From the NCBI GenBank assembly GCA_021018995.1, contig CM037587.1, forward strand, positions 15,501,366 to 15,565,365: a stretch of DNA of 64,000 bases, given 5' to 3'. Shown here one piece after another: positions 34,108-45,999 of the stretch. Below the pieces are notes generated by a model. That model had not been told where the DNA came from. It saw nothing but the letters and a program-made list of their open reading frames with translations, and did no database searches. Positions within the stretch are counted from its first letter, which is position 1, and the number at the start of each line of letters is the position of its first letter. The DNA comes from Chloranthus sessilifolius. Taxonomy: Eukaryota > Streptophyta > Magnoliopsida > Chloranthales > Chloranthaceae. The position numbers and the translations under genes are program-made.

Positions 34108-37100
34108 CTAATCGTCCCTCTCAAACAACTTGGGGTATTGTTCTTTGACATCATCCTCCCGTTCCCATGTTGCTTCTTCGGTCGGATGATTCTTCCATCG
34201 AACAAGTACTAAGGGAATGATTTTGGTGCGTAGTACTTGGTCCTTTCTATCCAGCACCTCTGCCGGCTCTTCTATCATACTCATGTCTTCACACATCTCT
34301 AGTGATTGACCCTCCAAAATGTGGGAAGGATCATTCACATATTTCCTGAGCATAGAAACGTGAAAAACGTTATGTACTCGATCGAACAATGTGATATGCA
34401 ACCCAACTCGCCCAAGACTTGAATGGTCCAAGATATGGACTCAATTTCCCCTCTTTCCAAATCTCATCACGCCCTTCATAGGCGATACCTTGACAAACAC
34501 GTGTTCTCCCACCTTATAATCGACGCTGGTCCGCTTGATATCAGCATAGCTTTTCTGTCTGCTTTGAGCCGACTTAAGCTTCTCCCTAATGATTCGGACG
34601 ATTGTAGCATTCTCTTTCAGCAACTCGGGCCCTAAGACAAATTTTTCACCGATTTCCTCCCAATTGATGGGCGATTTACACCGCCTTCCGTATAATGCTT
34701 CATATGGTGCCATTCCGATGCTTGTTTGGAAACTGTTATTATATGCAAATTTGACTAACGGTAAGTATTGATCCCACGATTCTTGCATTTCCAACATACA
34801 AGCTCTGAGCATGTCTTCTATTACTTGATTCACCCGCTCTGTTTGTCCGTCTGATTGCGGATGGAAAGCTGAACTGAAATCTAATCGTGTCCCCATTCCT
34901 TCCTGAAACTTCTTCTAGAATTTTGATGTATATAACGGATCTCGATCGGAGACAATGCTACTTGGGATTCCGTGTAGGTGTACTATTTCCTTCATATAGA
35001 GTTCCGCTAGCTTTCCTGCTGTATACATCGTGTTGTAAGGTAGGAAGTGTGCTGACTTGGTTAGTCGGTCCACGATTACCCAGATGGCATTATATTTCCT
35101 TGCCGTACGCGGTAGTCCAACAATGAAATCCATAGATATTGATTCCCATTTCCATTCTGGTATTGGTAGAGGTTGCAACAATCCTGCAGGGTGTCTATGA
35201 TCAATCTTCACTTGTTGACACGTCAAACATCGTGAAACGTATTCCGCTACATCTTGTTTTAAACCTCTCCACCAGTAATTCCTTTTCAGATCTTGGTACA
35301 TTCTTGTGCTGCCTGGGTGTATCGCATAACTTGATTTGTGTGACTCGTCAAGGATAGTTCGCTTTAGCTCAACATTGTCCGGAATACAGAGTCGACCCTT
35401 GAACAACAAAGAATCATCCTCCTTGATTGAGAAATCTGATCTGGTGCCCTCGGTTACCTCTTGACGACTCTTCATTAACACTGGGTCCCTCATCTGTAGC
35501 TCATGGATGTGCTCGAATATTACTGGTCTCACTGATATGTTAGCCAAAAAGGCCCCTGTGGCGCGTGGCTCAATATTTGCATCATACATCGAAAGATCTT
35601 CAAACAACTTCCATCTATGCATACCCGAACCAAACGGCAATGATTTGGACCCTTTCGACTTAGGGCATTGGCTACTATGTTAGCCTTACCTGGATGATAC
35701 TGTATGGAACAGTCAGTCCTTAAGAAACTCCATCCATCTGCGTTGTCTCATATTTAGTTCCTTCTGTGTGAACAAGTATCTGAGGCTTTTATGATCGGTG
35801 AAAATCTCAAGGTCTCACCGCATAAATAGTGTCGCCAAATCTTCAACGCAAATATGACTGCTGCTAACTCTAGGTCATGTGTCGGATAGTTCTTCTCATG
35901 TTCTTTCAACTGTCTTGACCCGTAAGCTATCACTTTCTTATGTTGGTTGAGCACGCAACCCAAACCATTGTACGAAGCATCATCAGACATCGCGAATCCC
36001 CCGCTCAAGGAATTACTCGTTTGAGTTCTTGAAAACTCTTCTGCACGCCTCACTCCATTCGAATCTCACATCCTTCCTTGTCGGCCTCGTGAGAGGTCCC
36101 GCTATTTTGAAAACCCTCAACAAAACGTCGATAGTAACTTTGCCAAAGGAAACTACGGATATCGGTCCATCGTCTTAGGTCATTCCCAATTCACTACTGC
36201 TTCGATTTTGGACGGATCCACTGTGACACCATGCTTGGAGACGACATGTCCCAAAAAGCTAACCTCTTCTAACCAAAACTCGCTTTTGTTGAGTTTGGCA
36301 TAAAGTTTGTGCTGACGCAAAGTTTGTAGAGTTAGTCTTAGATGCTTCTCATGTTCTTCTTCTGACTTGGAATATATCAAAATGTCATCGACAAACACTA
36401 CGATGTAAGAATCCAGATGTGGTTTAAACACCTGGTTCATTAAATCCATGAACGACGCCGGTGCGTTTGTCAACCCAAACGGCATCACTAAAAATTCGTA
36501 GTGTCCATACCTTGTTCTGAATGCAGTTTTCTGAATATCTTCGGCCCTAACTCTCAACTAATGGTATCCCGACCTGAGGTCGATCTTAGAGAAATGCCTT
36601 GCTCCTTGCAGTTGATCGAACAAATCATCTATTCTCGGCAACGGGTATCGGTTCTTCACAGTTATTTTGTTCAACTATCGATAGTCAATGCATAAGCGCA
36701 TTGACCCATCTTTCTTCTTTACAAATAAGACAAGTGCTCCCCAAGGAGACACACTTGGTCTTACAAACCCTTTATCCATAAGTTCCTGTAACTGTTCCTT
36801 CAATTCCTTCAACTCAGTAGGAGCCATTCGGTATGGTGCCTTTGAGACTGGTTCCGTTCCTGGCGGTAAGTCGATAGCGAATTCCACCTCCCTCTCTGGA
36901 GGTAACCACGCAATTCATCACACATCTTGAAACTCTCTGCTCGCGATTTCCGAAATGACATTCTTCTCTTCCTTATCAGCCTTCAAGAATGCCAAGTAAC
37001 CGCCGCACCCCTTTCTGATCATTTTCTCGGCCCTTACTGCTGAAATCAGTGGCATAGATGACGACCTCACTCCTTGAAACCGAAATGATCTTCTTGTGTT

Positions 37101-37453
37101 GGGTCTGAAAATGACGACCTTGTTCTTGCAGTCGACTGTTGCACTGTGCTGCGCCAACCAGTCCATGCCAAGGATCACATCAAACCCCTGCATGTCCCGC
37201 AGTATCAATTTCGCTCCCAATTCATGCACCTCTAGGTCTCGAACTGCTATAATGACGGATTTGCAAGCTAACTCCACATTTATAAATTCTCCAGTCGGAA
37301 TAGACACGGATAGGACGAAGTCCAACACCTTTGGAACAATCTTCATCCTCTTGGCAAATCGTGGGGTGACGAATGAGTGGGTAGACCCTGGGTCTATCAA
37401 CACTCTAGCGTCATATCTAAAGACACATCCTTTCTCATACATGGTTAAAGTAC
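34108..37453 (-). pseudogene. Tekay-2 pol: protease, RT, RNase H, integrase, chromodomain-like end
   Basis: The protease motif is [12 protein letters not shown], in an open run ending near 36918. RT pieces show LCIDYR and FVDDILIYS. RNase H has THDLELAAV with the catalytic Glu kept but lacks part of the region near 35990-36150. The integrase zinc finger, [19 protein letters not shown] and QTERVNQVIEDML are readable across 34441-35640. The end is VRWKNHPTEEATWE. Breaks include stops near 36560 and 36660 and several short deletions. Confidence 0.9.
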
Positions 37454-37612
37454 CTATAGTACACATACATACATACAAAAATTTACACATCCTTTCACAT
37501 CCCTAGTTCACGAATAACTTTAGTGTTTAGCAAAGAAACTACACTATTTCTATTGAATGCACCCCCTCTATCTAAAGGAATGAAATTTCTTAAATTAAAA
37601 AAAAATTCTCAC
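37454..37612 (-). other. Probable intron at the gag-protease junction, Tekay-2
   Basis: Donor CCAAG/GTGAGA and acceptor TACTATAG/GTACTT on the minus strand, 159 bases. See the Tekay-1 entry at 20227-20377. Only the ends and one short interior block are conserved between the copies. Confidence 0.6.
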
Positions 37613-38985
37613 CTTGGATGACGTCATGCACGTTCCACCTTCTGACGTTGCATATAGGCTCTCCCTTGCACGACCGTTTTCCTTGCTTGAATTGGTCGTG
37701 ACATCGAAGCTGAAGTTGTCTTCTCCTTGTTTGCCTCAGGACAGTCCTTAATCATGTGGCCCATCTTGCCACATTTAAAACAACCTCACATCCCATGTCT
37801 GCAATCAGCTGTTTTGTGGGACTTGCCACACTTGGCACAAGTATCCCTTAATGTTGAAGATGCAGCTCGTGAGAAGCCTTGTGTTATCGCAGCTCCATTA
37901 GAAATGGAAGGGTTCTCATATCTCATCGGTCTCCCTGATGCCGGAAATGGAAACTTTTGATATGTGCTCTGTTGTGTCAGTCTCCCATATCCTGCTTGAA
38001 ACGGTTGTTTCTGATTTTGTACTATGAATCTCGGCTTTTTGTTTATTGGCTCGTAGTTCCCAGTTCTGTTCTGATCCATGTTTGTTCTTCCCAGTTGTTC
38101 CCTTTGACGGTAGCGGTTGTTGTTCTCTTCTTCCACTACTAGCGCCTTACTCATAACCTCTCCGTAAGTTTTCAGCTGAAATGGAGCAACTCCTCCTCGA
38201 ATATCTGGCCTCAAACCCTGTTGAAACCTCTTTGTTTTCATCGCTTCTGTAACCACATAGTCGGAAGCGAAACGAGCAAGTCTCATGAACTCCACTCCGT
38301 ATTCCCTTAGTGTCATGTTTCTCTGTTGGAGTTGTAAAAACTGTACTTCCATCTGATTTCTCACCACTTTGGGGAAATACTATTTATTGAATTCTTCCAC
38401 GAATTCATTCCACGTCCATGGCGTATTTGGGGTCTCCTGAGCCCTAGTTCGCGACACAGACTTCCACCAAGGTCCAGCCTCCCCATCTAACATGTACGCC
38501 GCCCAACGGACGCTCTCATCTTCCGTGCAAGTGAGTACGTTGAAAAGCTTTTCCATCTCACTTAGCCAATTTTCAGCAGCCATAGTGTCTGCTTGCCCTG
38601 AAAAGTTTGGAGGTCTCATCCTCCGGAATTCCGTAAATGCCGAAGCTGCTGGGGGTGTTGGCACTACCGGAGATGTAGGTAGTGGACTTACGATATTTTG
38701 GGCTAACAAGGATGCTGCCATGGCAGCCACCATGGTTTCCATAGTGTGCATCATCCTCTGACGCTCCTCTCTCTCTTCATTTCTCTCCCTGATCCTATCT
38801 TGTTCTCTCTGATCTTGACCCTGACGGTCTCGATCGTGAATTTCGGTCTGTTCTTTGTTCCCTTGACTACTACTCTCGGGAATTTCTCTTTCTCCCAACG
38901 GCATCAGGTTCGAGATGAACTCACCTCTACTGCGTAAGTTCCTATCATGACCACCCCTTGGTCGACCTCTCCTCCCCGAAGACAT
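37613..38985 (-). pseudogene. Tekay-2 gag, nearly intact
   Basis: MSSGRRGRPRGGHD starts at about 38985. The capsid-type core includes PPNFSGQADTMAAENWL and WTWNEFVEEFNK, followed by a single TAG near 38383 where Tekay-1 has a Gln codon, so CAG to TAG is likely. The rest is open to the first zinc motif CAKCGKSHKTADCR. The second, CFKCGKMGHMIKDC, is complete here but in another frame. Confidence 0.88.
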
Positions 38986-39072
38986 CACGACCTGCATATG
39001 GAATGAACTTTCGTCAGCAGAAGTCCCAATGCTCTGACAAAAGAATGATTGTTAGAATTTCTAGAAGAAACA

Positions 39073-39084
39073 GCTTTGATACCA
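39073..39084 (-). other. Primer-binding site, tRNA-iMet type (Tekay-2)
   Basis: Minus strand TGGTATCAAAGC, two bases from the LTR edge. Confidence 0.85.
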
Positions 39085-39086
39085 AC

Positions 39087-41296
39087 TGTGATAGCCCGAT
39101 TTTTGTTACTCAAAAATCTGCCATCAGCACGACCCTCGAGGTCATGCACCTTAAATCTAAGTGGAACATCACATAACGATTAAAAGTCAACAATTTATAT
39201 TACCAAAGCTTCAAATTAATTTAGTCTCCATGTTTCAATAAGGTCTAGCAACTAACAGACTGTTCCAGTCTCATGCCAATTCAAGAGCAAAGGAACTACC
39301 TTGACCCATAAATGATAATCTTATCACCTTTGATAGTTTGCCAAAAGAAAAGTATAGTGTTTAATTACATTTAAAAGAAAGGACTTGACATGCCAAGCCA
39401 CGAGTACTCTCTACTCACCACTTCTAAACGTAAAGCACTTCTAAAAGAATTCCTCGGGAGGAGGTTCTAACTCTTCTCCGTCTGCGAAATCCAAATCCTT
39501 AGGATCAACGTCTCTCGAAACCTGTGTTGCTGCGACTGTTGCACCTGCGACGTATAGTATAAGGGATGAGCTACATCCTAGCTCAATAGGGAAACGTAAA
39601 GAACATATAGATTAATTCTGACATATATGTTGTGCAGTAAAAGAAAAGTATAGTTTATCTACTATCACTATCTGGGAGGCAATCGAAATAACTGAAGGAA
39701 AAGGTGAACACCACTACTTACTTTACATAGTTTTATTCTTTCTCATCTTACTTGTTTAGTTGTGATTCCGGCCTAATAACTTAACTTTTTAACTTAAATA
39801 GTCCCCGAGTAATATAGCATCGAGCCCCGATGGAATACCCATCATCTTCGTCTAACTAGACAGTTATCAATTTTTGCATTCCACAGAATATCTTTAAGCC
39901 CTTTCTCCTAGGGTGGCGGGGTCTCATTAAATCTACATCCTGGGATGTGCTATCAGACACGGATTAACGCCGTGCAGTCACGGATATCCTGCCGAGTCAG
40001 TCGTGGGTATCCCGCCACGTCGGTGGGGTATTCTAAACAAACCTTAAATAACAAAAATATCAAGTGTGCCTTACATGTAGTTATTCACCGTGATTGTGCT
40101 AATTTTTAATATATTAGGCCTTATCACTTTACTTTCTTTTCCCCACTGATTCTCATCTGCACCCCTGGGATGCTACTGATATGTTGTATCATGTAGGTAT
40201 TCATCTTATAGTTCTTGCGTCCCCTTGGGACCTCTGGCTTCATTTTAAAAGTCGGCACTGCATACCCTTCTATTTATGTGGCATGATGAGATACTTAGTT
40301 TAGCAATTACATCTGTACTACACATATGCGAAACTGAATAATGTACATGTTTCGATAAGGTTCCCTACCTCAAGGCAAAACCCAGTGGTCCCTTCTCGTA
40401 GTGATGACACGTACCGATCTTACGTCAATCTACATTTCATGCGAAAAGACATGCCTTAGAATGGTCATTAGCGGTCACTAGCACTCCTTGAGCGCATAGT
40501 TCACATGAGGTATATTTGTATACATAAAAGAACAAAATTTTAGTTTTGGTGTATCGCTCGAGCGGTTGCTTAGCCTCGCTCGAGCGACTTCTTAACCTCG
40601 CTCGAGCGGCCTCTTATCCTCGCTCGAGCGGTTAAAACGAGGTGTCGGATTACCTCGCTCGCACCAGCCTACTCTTTCAATATGGGTCTCGCTCGAGCGA
40701 GCCCGGAACGCACTATTCCCAGGTTATATATTCTGTCCTCGCTTGAGCGAGACATTTAGATCGCTCGAGCGAGGGCGGAAACCTTTACTTCGTGATTTTA
40801 TTCAAGAAATCTATTCTATTTATTTAAACCTTAAATAAAATTAATCGGCCATTGCCCCTAAACATTGTAGGTTATCATTAAGACATACCTAAGCACTTCT
40901 CAAGCATTATCTCTTACCTAAATCGGCGGATTTCGTAGTCGGCTCGATCCAACGTTCGAATCCTGTTAGAAACGAAGAGATCTCTACGGTTCTGGTTCGA
41001 CCTTCTCTCCGGGTCTTCCACCGATTTACACTCCAACAAGGCCTTAGCCTTTCCTCCCTACAAGTCTCTCTTTTCTCTTTCTCTATTTTCCTCCTCTCTA
41101 TTTAGGTTAAAATGATGTTACGTAGGGGAGATACTTCTCTCCACTTTCACTTATATAGTGAAAGGAAAGGAAGAATATAATATGTTATACACATATACAC
41201 ACCGTGTGTATATGTTGACCCAGGTTTCCTTATGAACCACACATACACGTGCGTGGCATGTGGCTTATATGGTTCCGAAAATCTGGGGTTGTTACA
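39087..41296 (-). repeat. Tekay-2 5' LTR
   Basis: Begins TGTGATAGCCC at 39087 and ends GTTACA. Palindrome array at 40554-40778, with the TATA region in its middle (40722-40733). Confidence 0.92.
40554..40778. repeat. CGCTCGAGCG palindrome array with TATA, Tekay-2 5' LTR
   Basis: Eight or so units surround GGTTATATATTCTGTCC. This is the most complete copy of the LTR promoter module in the window. Confidence 0.85.
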
Positions 41297-41301
41297 CCTC
41301 T

Positions 41302-42156
41302 AATATCTAATCTACTCTAACTATTTTACACTATTGATCGGAAGAAAATCCAACCTCAGTTGTCAATTGATGCTGAAATTCTTCGATCTCTTATTCCTAA
41401 ATCCGGTTCTCTTATTTATAAATCATAAAGAGTCGATTTACAAAGACTTCTAATTCTAATAAAAGAATCCTAATATGACTATAATTCCTAATTTTATTCT
41501 TTCTTCCTTTCAACTGTAGATGTGCTTCTAGATTGTTCTCCTTTATTTCAGCAATCGAGATTTCCTAAGAGCTTATCTTCATCAATCTTCTTAGATTCAT
41601 GATTCACCAAACTTATAATTTCAAAGATCTTCTAATTCAGTGCATGACGGTGATAATCTTCATTCACGTGATCAACAGTAGCAGCAGATGTAGCAGCGGG
41701 AAAAGCTTACACAATCATAAATTACGATTGTTCTTCTTTTACTAGAGAATCGTAAATCAAGATTTCTCATTTTCACACAGCTTTCTTTTCTGGGCGATTT
41801 CCTATAATGAACCATTTCTTTTCTTTTATCACTTTTTACTCTTTTGTCGCTTTTTGAAGAATAATATTTTGAAGAATCGTAAATTATGATTTCCTAGTTT
41901 TTACTTTCTTTTCATCTTCAACTTTAGTGCACAATCGTAAAGTACGATTTCTTAACTTTCAGCAGCGGTGAATCATCTTCTTTTTGTTCAATCATCTTTT
42001 TACTCCTTTTCGAGTTTATTTTGATGAATATTAACATTTTGGCTCTCTTTTATTATTTTTCCTTAGTATCTGCACATCATTAACTTATTATTAGTAAACT
42101 AAGTCCTAGCATCACTAAGTTAAGGGTGATAAAATGGTAAATTTTGTGACTGATCA
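41302..42156 (-). repeat. Solo Athila LTR D, right piece
   Basis: Continues the LTR after Tekay-2 and ends TGATCA at 42156. Contains AATCGTAAA palindrome words at about 41750, 41877 and 41935. Confidence 0.82.
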
Positions 42157-44488
42157 AGCAACAATTAAATATTTCAAGTACATCGTGCTGCAATATTTCC
42201 TAGAACGAGGAGTCACACTAGTCTACCCTAGATTGGTAAGGCTATTCTATAAAAATATGACCAAAAGCAGCCAGGACCCATCCCCAGTCCCCTCCACAAG
42301 TATTGATAGACTGCCAATCCAAATCACTGAGGAAATGGTCGCCAGGGTGATGAAAGTACCCTTAGAATTACCACTAGTTTCCCACGACAACCTAGAGGCC
42401 AACATTTTGAGGATGCCGCCCAGTACTCTACCCGATTTTATTCAAATGGCAACAGAGTTGTTGGAAAAACCTCCAAGGGACAAATCATTCTTCCTTCAAA
42501 AAGATTTAGAATCACGAAACTTGCAACTCTATTTCCTCGATGTCCTGATTCACAAAACAGTCCACCCCATGGGTCATGGAACGCAGAGAAGGGCACTTTT
42601 TGTAAGAGCTCTATATTTAATGGCTAACCGCTATTGGTTCAATATGCCCTCTTACCTTTTTGAATTAATGAATGCTGTGAGAAAGAAATTTGATAGAAAA
42701 AAGTATCAGATGAATAAGTTAAGCCTGCCTTTCGGGGGCTTTATTGCCAACCTATTGGTGAACGTGGGATACAACATTGATCCCACAGAGACGGCCCTGC
42801 CAAGAGCAGAAGAAAGCCTAATGGTAACAGCTTATAGGGGAACTTTAAGTGCTGAAAATTAAAAGAAAATCCCTCTAACTGCACACATAGAAAGTATCTC
42901 CTCTACACCAAGAGTCTCACAAGTCTCTGAAATCCAGAAAGAACCAGCTGTGCAAATAGTTGAAGCATAGAGGGGAGTAATTCCAATAGAAAGAGTGAGT
43001 ATTTCTACTCAACCTAATGAGAGAACAGAAATTAGTACCCAGTATAAGAAGGGCTAGTTGAGTTAGAACTAGCTACAGTTGCACCAGAACAAACTAGTCT
43101 ATATGACTCAGCCGTAGATTCACCAATCGGGTCTGCTATGCCCCATTCAATTGAGATAGACACACTGCCAATTGTTACAAAAGCAAAGCCTGTGAGTCCA
43201 ATGATAGCTCTTGCAAAAGAAATTTTTCAGCCAACACAGCAGATTACTGAAATGGCTACTTCTAGCCATGTTTCTGCTCGTATTGAGCCTGTTGTTCTAC
43301 CCACAATTCCTTCCATTACAGAGCAGACTCTTACATTCCAAGCAGCAGAAATAAGAGCAAGTTCTGAAATACCAAGAGGGGGCTTCACAGAGTTGTTAAA
43401 TGGAGAAGAAGTACCCCCCGTTGATCCTCCAACCACCACCACAACGAATCCCACATTTGAACTGCTCGAAATAGAAAGAAGATTGATGGAAGTAGAGCAA
43501 TGGTAAAATACTTATGCCCCAAATTTGATGCCACTACTAGGTGTGGTAAGAAAGTTGATGGAGGAGTTTCACAGACTGGAGAACAGAGTCCTTGAATCTA
43601 TACTCACGACTCAAGAGCGTGCAAAGATAGTGGAAAGCTTACGACGGAAAGCTATGAATGGTCAGCATGCACACTGGACGACTGAAACAGAAAAAAGAGT
43701 CCAGGAGGCCACTTCAACCGTTCAAGCACAAATTATCTACATGCAAAGAGAAAATAGAGTGATAAGTGAAAATCAGCAAGCAAGGGAAGGAGAGAAGAAG
43801 GCATATGAGGATAAAATCGTAACTCTGATGGAGTAATTCGACAAATTCATTGAAGACCCAGATGCCAGAGAAACTGTGAAGGAAAAAGCTCATCATGATT
43901 ACCAGCAAGAACTCAATAGACAGTTGGATGAGAAAAATAATCTACTGACCATAGCAGAGGGGACAATTTTGAAACTTCAAGAGGATAACGAGTCCCTCAG
44001 GTTAGCTAATGCTGAATAGAAAAGGACTATTGAGTCTATCACAAAGAAATGCTGGACCACAGTGACAAAAGGATAAGTTGAAGTAGAGAAGCTAAGGCTG
44101 GAAATATAGTTGAAATCTACTATGATTAAAAAGTTGAATGAAGGTTTGAAAAATAAAGAAAAATTTGACGAGGCGCTAAGAGCTTTACAAGAAAAGTATA
44201 AAATGATAAAAGCTATAGAAGAGAGTGCTGGAGCACATTGCAAGGAAGTTGGGCCAGAATCACATGTGGAGCCCGTACCAGACAACGAATCAGAATGCTC
44301 TACAGATGTGGTGTCTGACTCTGAGGAAGAATTGTCAGGCAGTGACTCTCCTCTACTAATCTTTACCAAGACTAGATCCTTCTTCATCCCTTGTACCATA
44401 TCCTTCATCACCAAGTGAGTAAAAATAATAGAACATCACAAGCCTCACAGGTATGATCTTTCTAGTAAAATTTTGACTGTATCCCCTA

Positions 44489-44535
44489 TTTTTGTCCCAA
44501 TGAGGGCATTGTCCAGTCTAAGTTTGGGGGGATAT
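44489..44535 (+). other. Conserved Athila block in Athila-C
   Basis: TTTTTGTCCCAATGAGGGCA, then TTGTCC and TAAGTTTGGGGGGATA. It marks the region downstream of the accessory ORF. Confidence 0.6.
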
Positions 44536-44631
44536 ACATCTAGTGTATATATTAGTTTAATTTTGTAAATAATCCTTTATTTTTGTATAACTTTTAGAAT
44601 TTTTACAGAGAAATTTTTCTTTCTATTTTAG

Positions 44632-45921
44632 TTGCTCTGAGGTCAGCAGGATAGTCGGGAGGTGGAGGCCAACCAACATTCAGAGATTGATCGACTGGTA
44701 GGTGTTTTGTCATTGGCTATAGCATTGTGGTTCTACGTGTTCCTGATGTGTCTATTATGTGTCTTTCCTATAGAGGGTGGAGTTATCCGCTGCTGGTGCG
44801 TCTGCTCCGGCGTTCAATCCATCTTCGGCTACCTCGTCCAGTCGGGAGGATCTAGTGATAGCACAACTTCGGGTTGAGCTGAAGCATTGGGTGAGTTTCT
44901 TGTGTCTTTTGAGTTATTTTACTTGGATTATCTAGTGGTTTACTAATATTGTGTGGGGTATTTCTAGCATCAGGTTGCTGAGGACCTCTAGACGAGGGAG
45001 GCAACAACTGCCTCTCTGCACCCTGAGAGCCAGGTATAGTGTATTTAATCTATATATGTGGGTTTGTTTAATTTTGTTGATCAGTTTTATTTGACACGTT
45101 GTGTTCGCTTGCTCTTTTCTTATGCAGGCCGTTCCTGACTCTACTCCCGAGGCTCCTCCTCAGGAGTCTACTCCTATTCCTACTCAGGTATGTTTAGTTG
45201 GTATAGTTATATTTTTATTTCCGGTTTTTAGTATTATCATCTGATGTGCTTGTTTATTTGTGTTGTAGCCATCTACATCTGAGGTTCCTCCAGCGCCACC
45301 TACTGATCCGATGACTACTGCGATAGTTGAGCGCCTTCTTCAGGAGTGTGCTGAGCTGGGATATCTTCGTTACTCTTGATCTTGTCTCTATCATATATAC
45401 GCCTTTTCTTATCTTACCTTCATGCTTGTGTATAAGTGCGCAAGCTGGAGCAATCACATTTGGAGATGCAGCGTGCCCTTACTCGTCAGGAGGTCTGTGA
45501 GATTCCATCTGAACTCATAGATCGTCATCTTCAAGAGGGGACTATAGACTTGCTGGTCGAGCGAAGGACTCAGACGGTGGAGTTAGAGAGTGCTCGAGCC
45601 ATAGCTCGTGCTGAGATGCAGGCAATGATTGAGCTTCTGTAGCACGAGTTGGCGAGAGTTGGGGGGAGAGTGCAAAGGATGCTCAATCACCTTCCTGGGT
45701 CGAGATCGAGGGTTACTGGCTCGCTGGTTGATATCCACCGAGGGACCTGTGAGCGTATGAGGGCTTATGCTCAGGCAGACTCGGCCCTTGGGCCTTTATT
45801 TGCCTTTGACCATTTTCGTTCACGGTCTCGACGGGCCTCAAGCCAGGCGAGTGAGGGAGGTTCTGTTGCTAGACCTTCCTCTTCTAGGGGGACTTCCATC
45901 CATGCCCCAGGCTTTGGCTGA
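44632..45921 (+). pseudogene. PMD pseudogene, C-terminal exons
   Basis: Six small exons with canonical acceptors (TTTTAG, CTATAG, TTCTAG, TGCAG, TTGTAG) and all of length divisible by three. They encode a tail with REVEANQHSEIDRL, a Ser/Ala/Pro-rich stretch (SAAGASAPAFNP), a proline-rich stretch (EAPPQESTPIPTQ) and a helical segment (EQSHLEMQRALTRQE). Stops are at 44638, 44989 and 45640. The exon ending at 45358 is followed by GGATAT instead of a GT donor. Assignment to the PMD gene rests on position, strand and matching exon phase, because the domain core is not in this part. Confidence 0.6.
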
Positions 45922-45999
45922 GGTCTTAGTGGACCAGGGTCTTGGTCCTCGGGTTGATGATTTTGGAGAGGGTGATGAGCGTCCCTCGCAGAGGTAGCA

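Larger units (their letters stand above)
29660..41296 (-). mobile_element. Tekay-2: Tekay/Del-type chromovirus with accessory ORF
   Basis: LTRs of 2142 and 2210 bp. A perfect target duplication cctct is at 29655-29659 and 41297-41301. The element has a tRNA-Met primer site and a purine tract. Same gene order as Tekay-1: gag 38985-37600, intron, pol 37453-34108, accessory 33517-32252. It sits inside solo LTR D. The two elements are clearly one family but are well diverged in coding and LTR sequence. Confidence 0.93.
28644..44418 (+). pseudogene. Athila-C accessory protein, split by solo LTR D and Tekay-2
   Basis: Starts MSGEIEKRSRQEDGREGG at 28644 and runs to a TAA at 29001. After the insertion the core resumes at 42162. 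The core has VYPRLVRLFYKNM, FLDVLIHKTVHPMGH, QRRALFVRALYLMANRYW and LPFGGFIANLL, matching the Tekay accessory proteins motif for motif. The rest (43138-44418, broken) is coiled-coil-like (for example EFHRLENRVLESIL) and ends acidic (SDSEEELSGSDS). No catalytic motif seen. Its position directly after gag takes the place of pol. Confidence 0.7.
24864..44600 (+). mobile_element. Athila-C: gag plus accessory ORF, no pol, 3' LTR lost
   Basis: The 5' LTR begins TGATCAGCC directly after the PMD exon 4 sequence. A near-perfect tRNA-Asp primer site, gag, an accessory ORF and the conserved AAGTTTGGGGGGATA block (44520-44535) follow. PMD exons resume at 44632 with no second LTR, so the 3' end was deleted. 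The interior is interrupted by solo LTR D, which holds Tekay-2. No RT, RNase H or integrase lies between gag and the accessory ORF. Confidence 0.8.
11448..45921 (+). pseudogene. Plant mobile domain (PMD) gene, split by two retrotransposon insertions
   Basis: The exons I can trace all have intron phase 0: 11448-11690, 12057-12446 plus 24081-24413, 24504-24662, 24748-24863, then after Athila-C 44632-44697, 44774-44890, 44968-45033, 45128-45187, 45269-45358 and 45437-45921. The middle exons encode an aminotransferase-like plant mobile domain. The C-terminal exons encode proline/serine-rich and coiled-coil-like sequence. In-frame stops are at 11469, 12132, 12288, 24799, 44638, 44989 and 45640. 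PMD occurs in host MAIL/MAIN proteins and in mobile elements. Here the gene is antisense to the Tat pol remnants, where Tat elements often keep an extra antisense ORF, so I infer an element-borne PMD gene. A host gene invaded by retroelements is the alternative. Confidence 0.75.

Noticed and set aside
44662..44877. Plus-strand 71-codon frame as a separate gene
   Set aside because: It runs through an intron between two PMD exons. The hydrophobic middle is intronic T-rich sequence.
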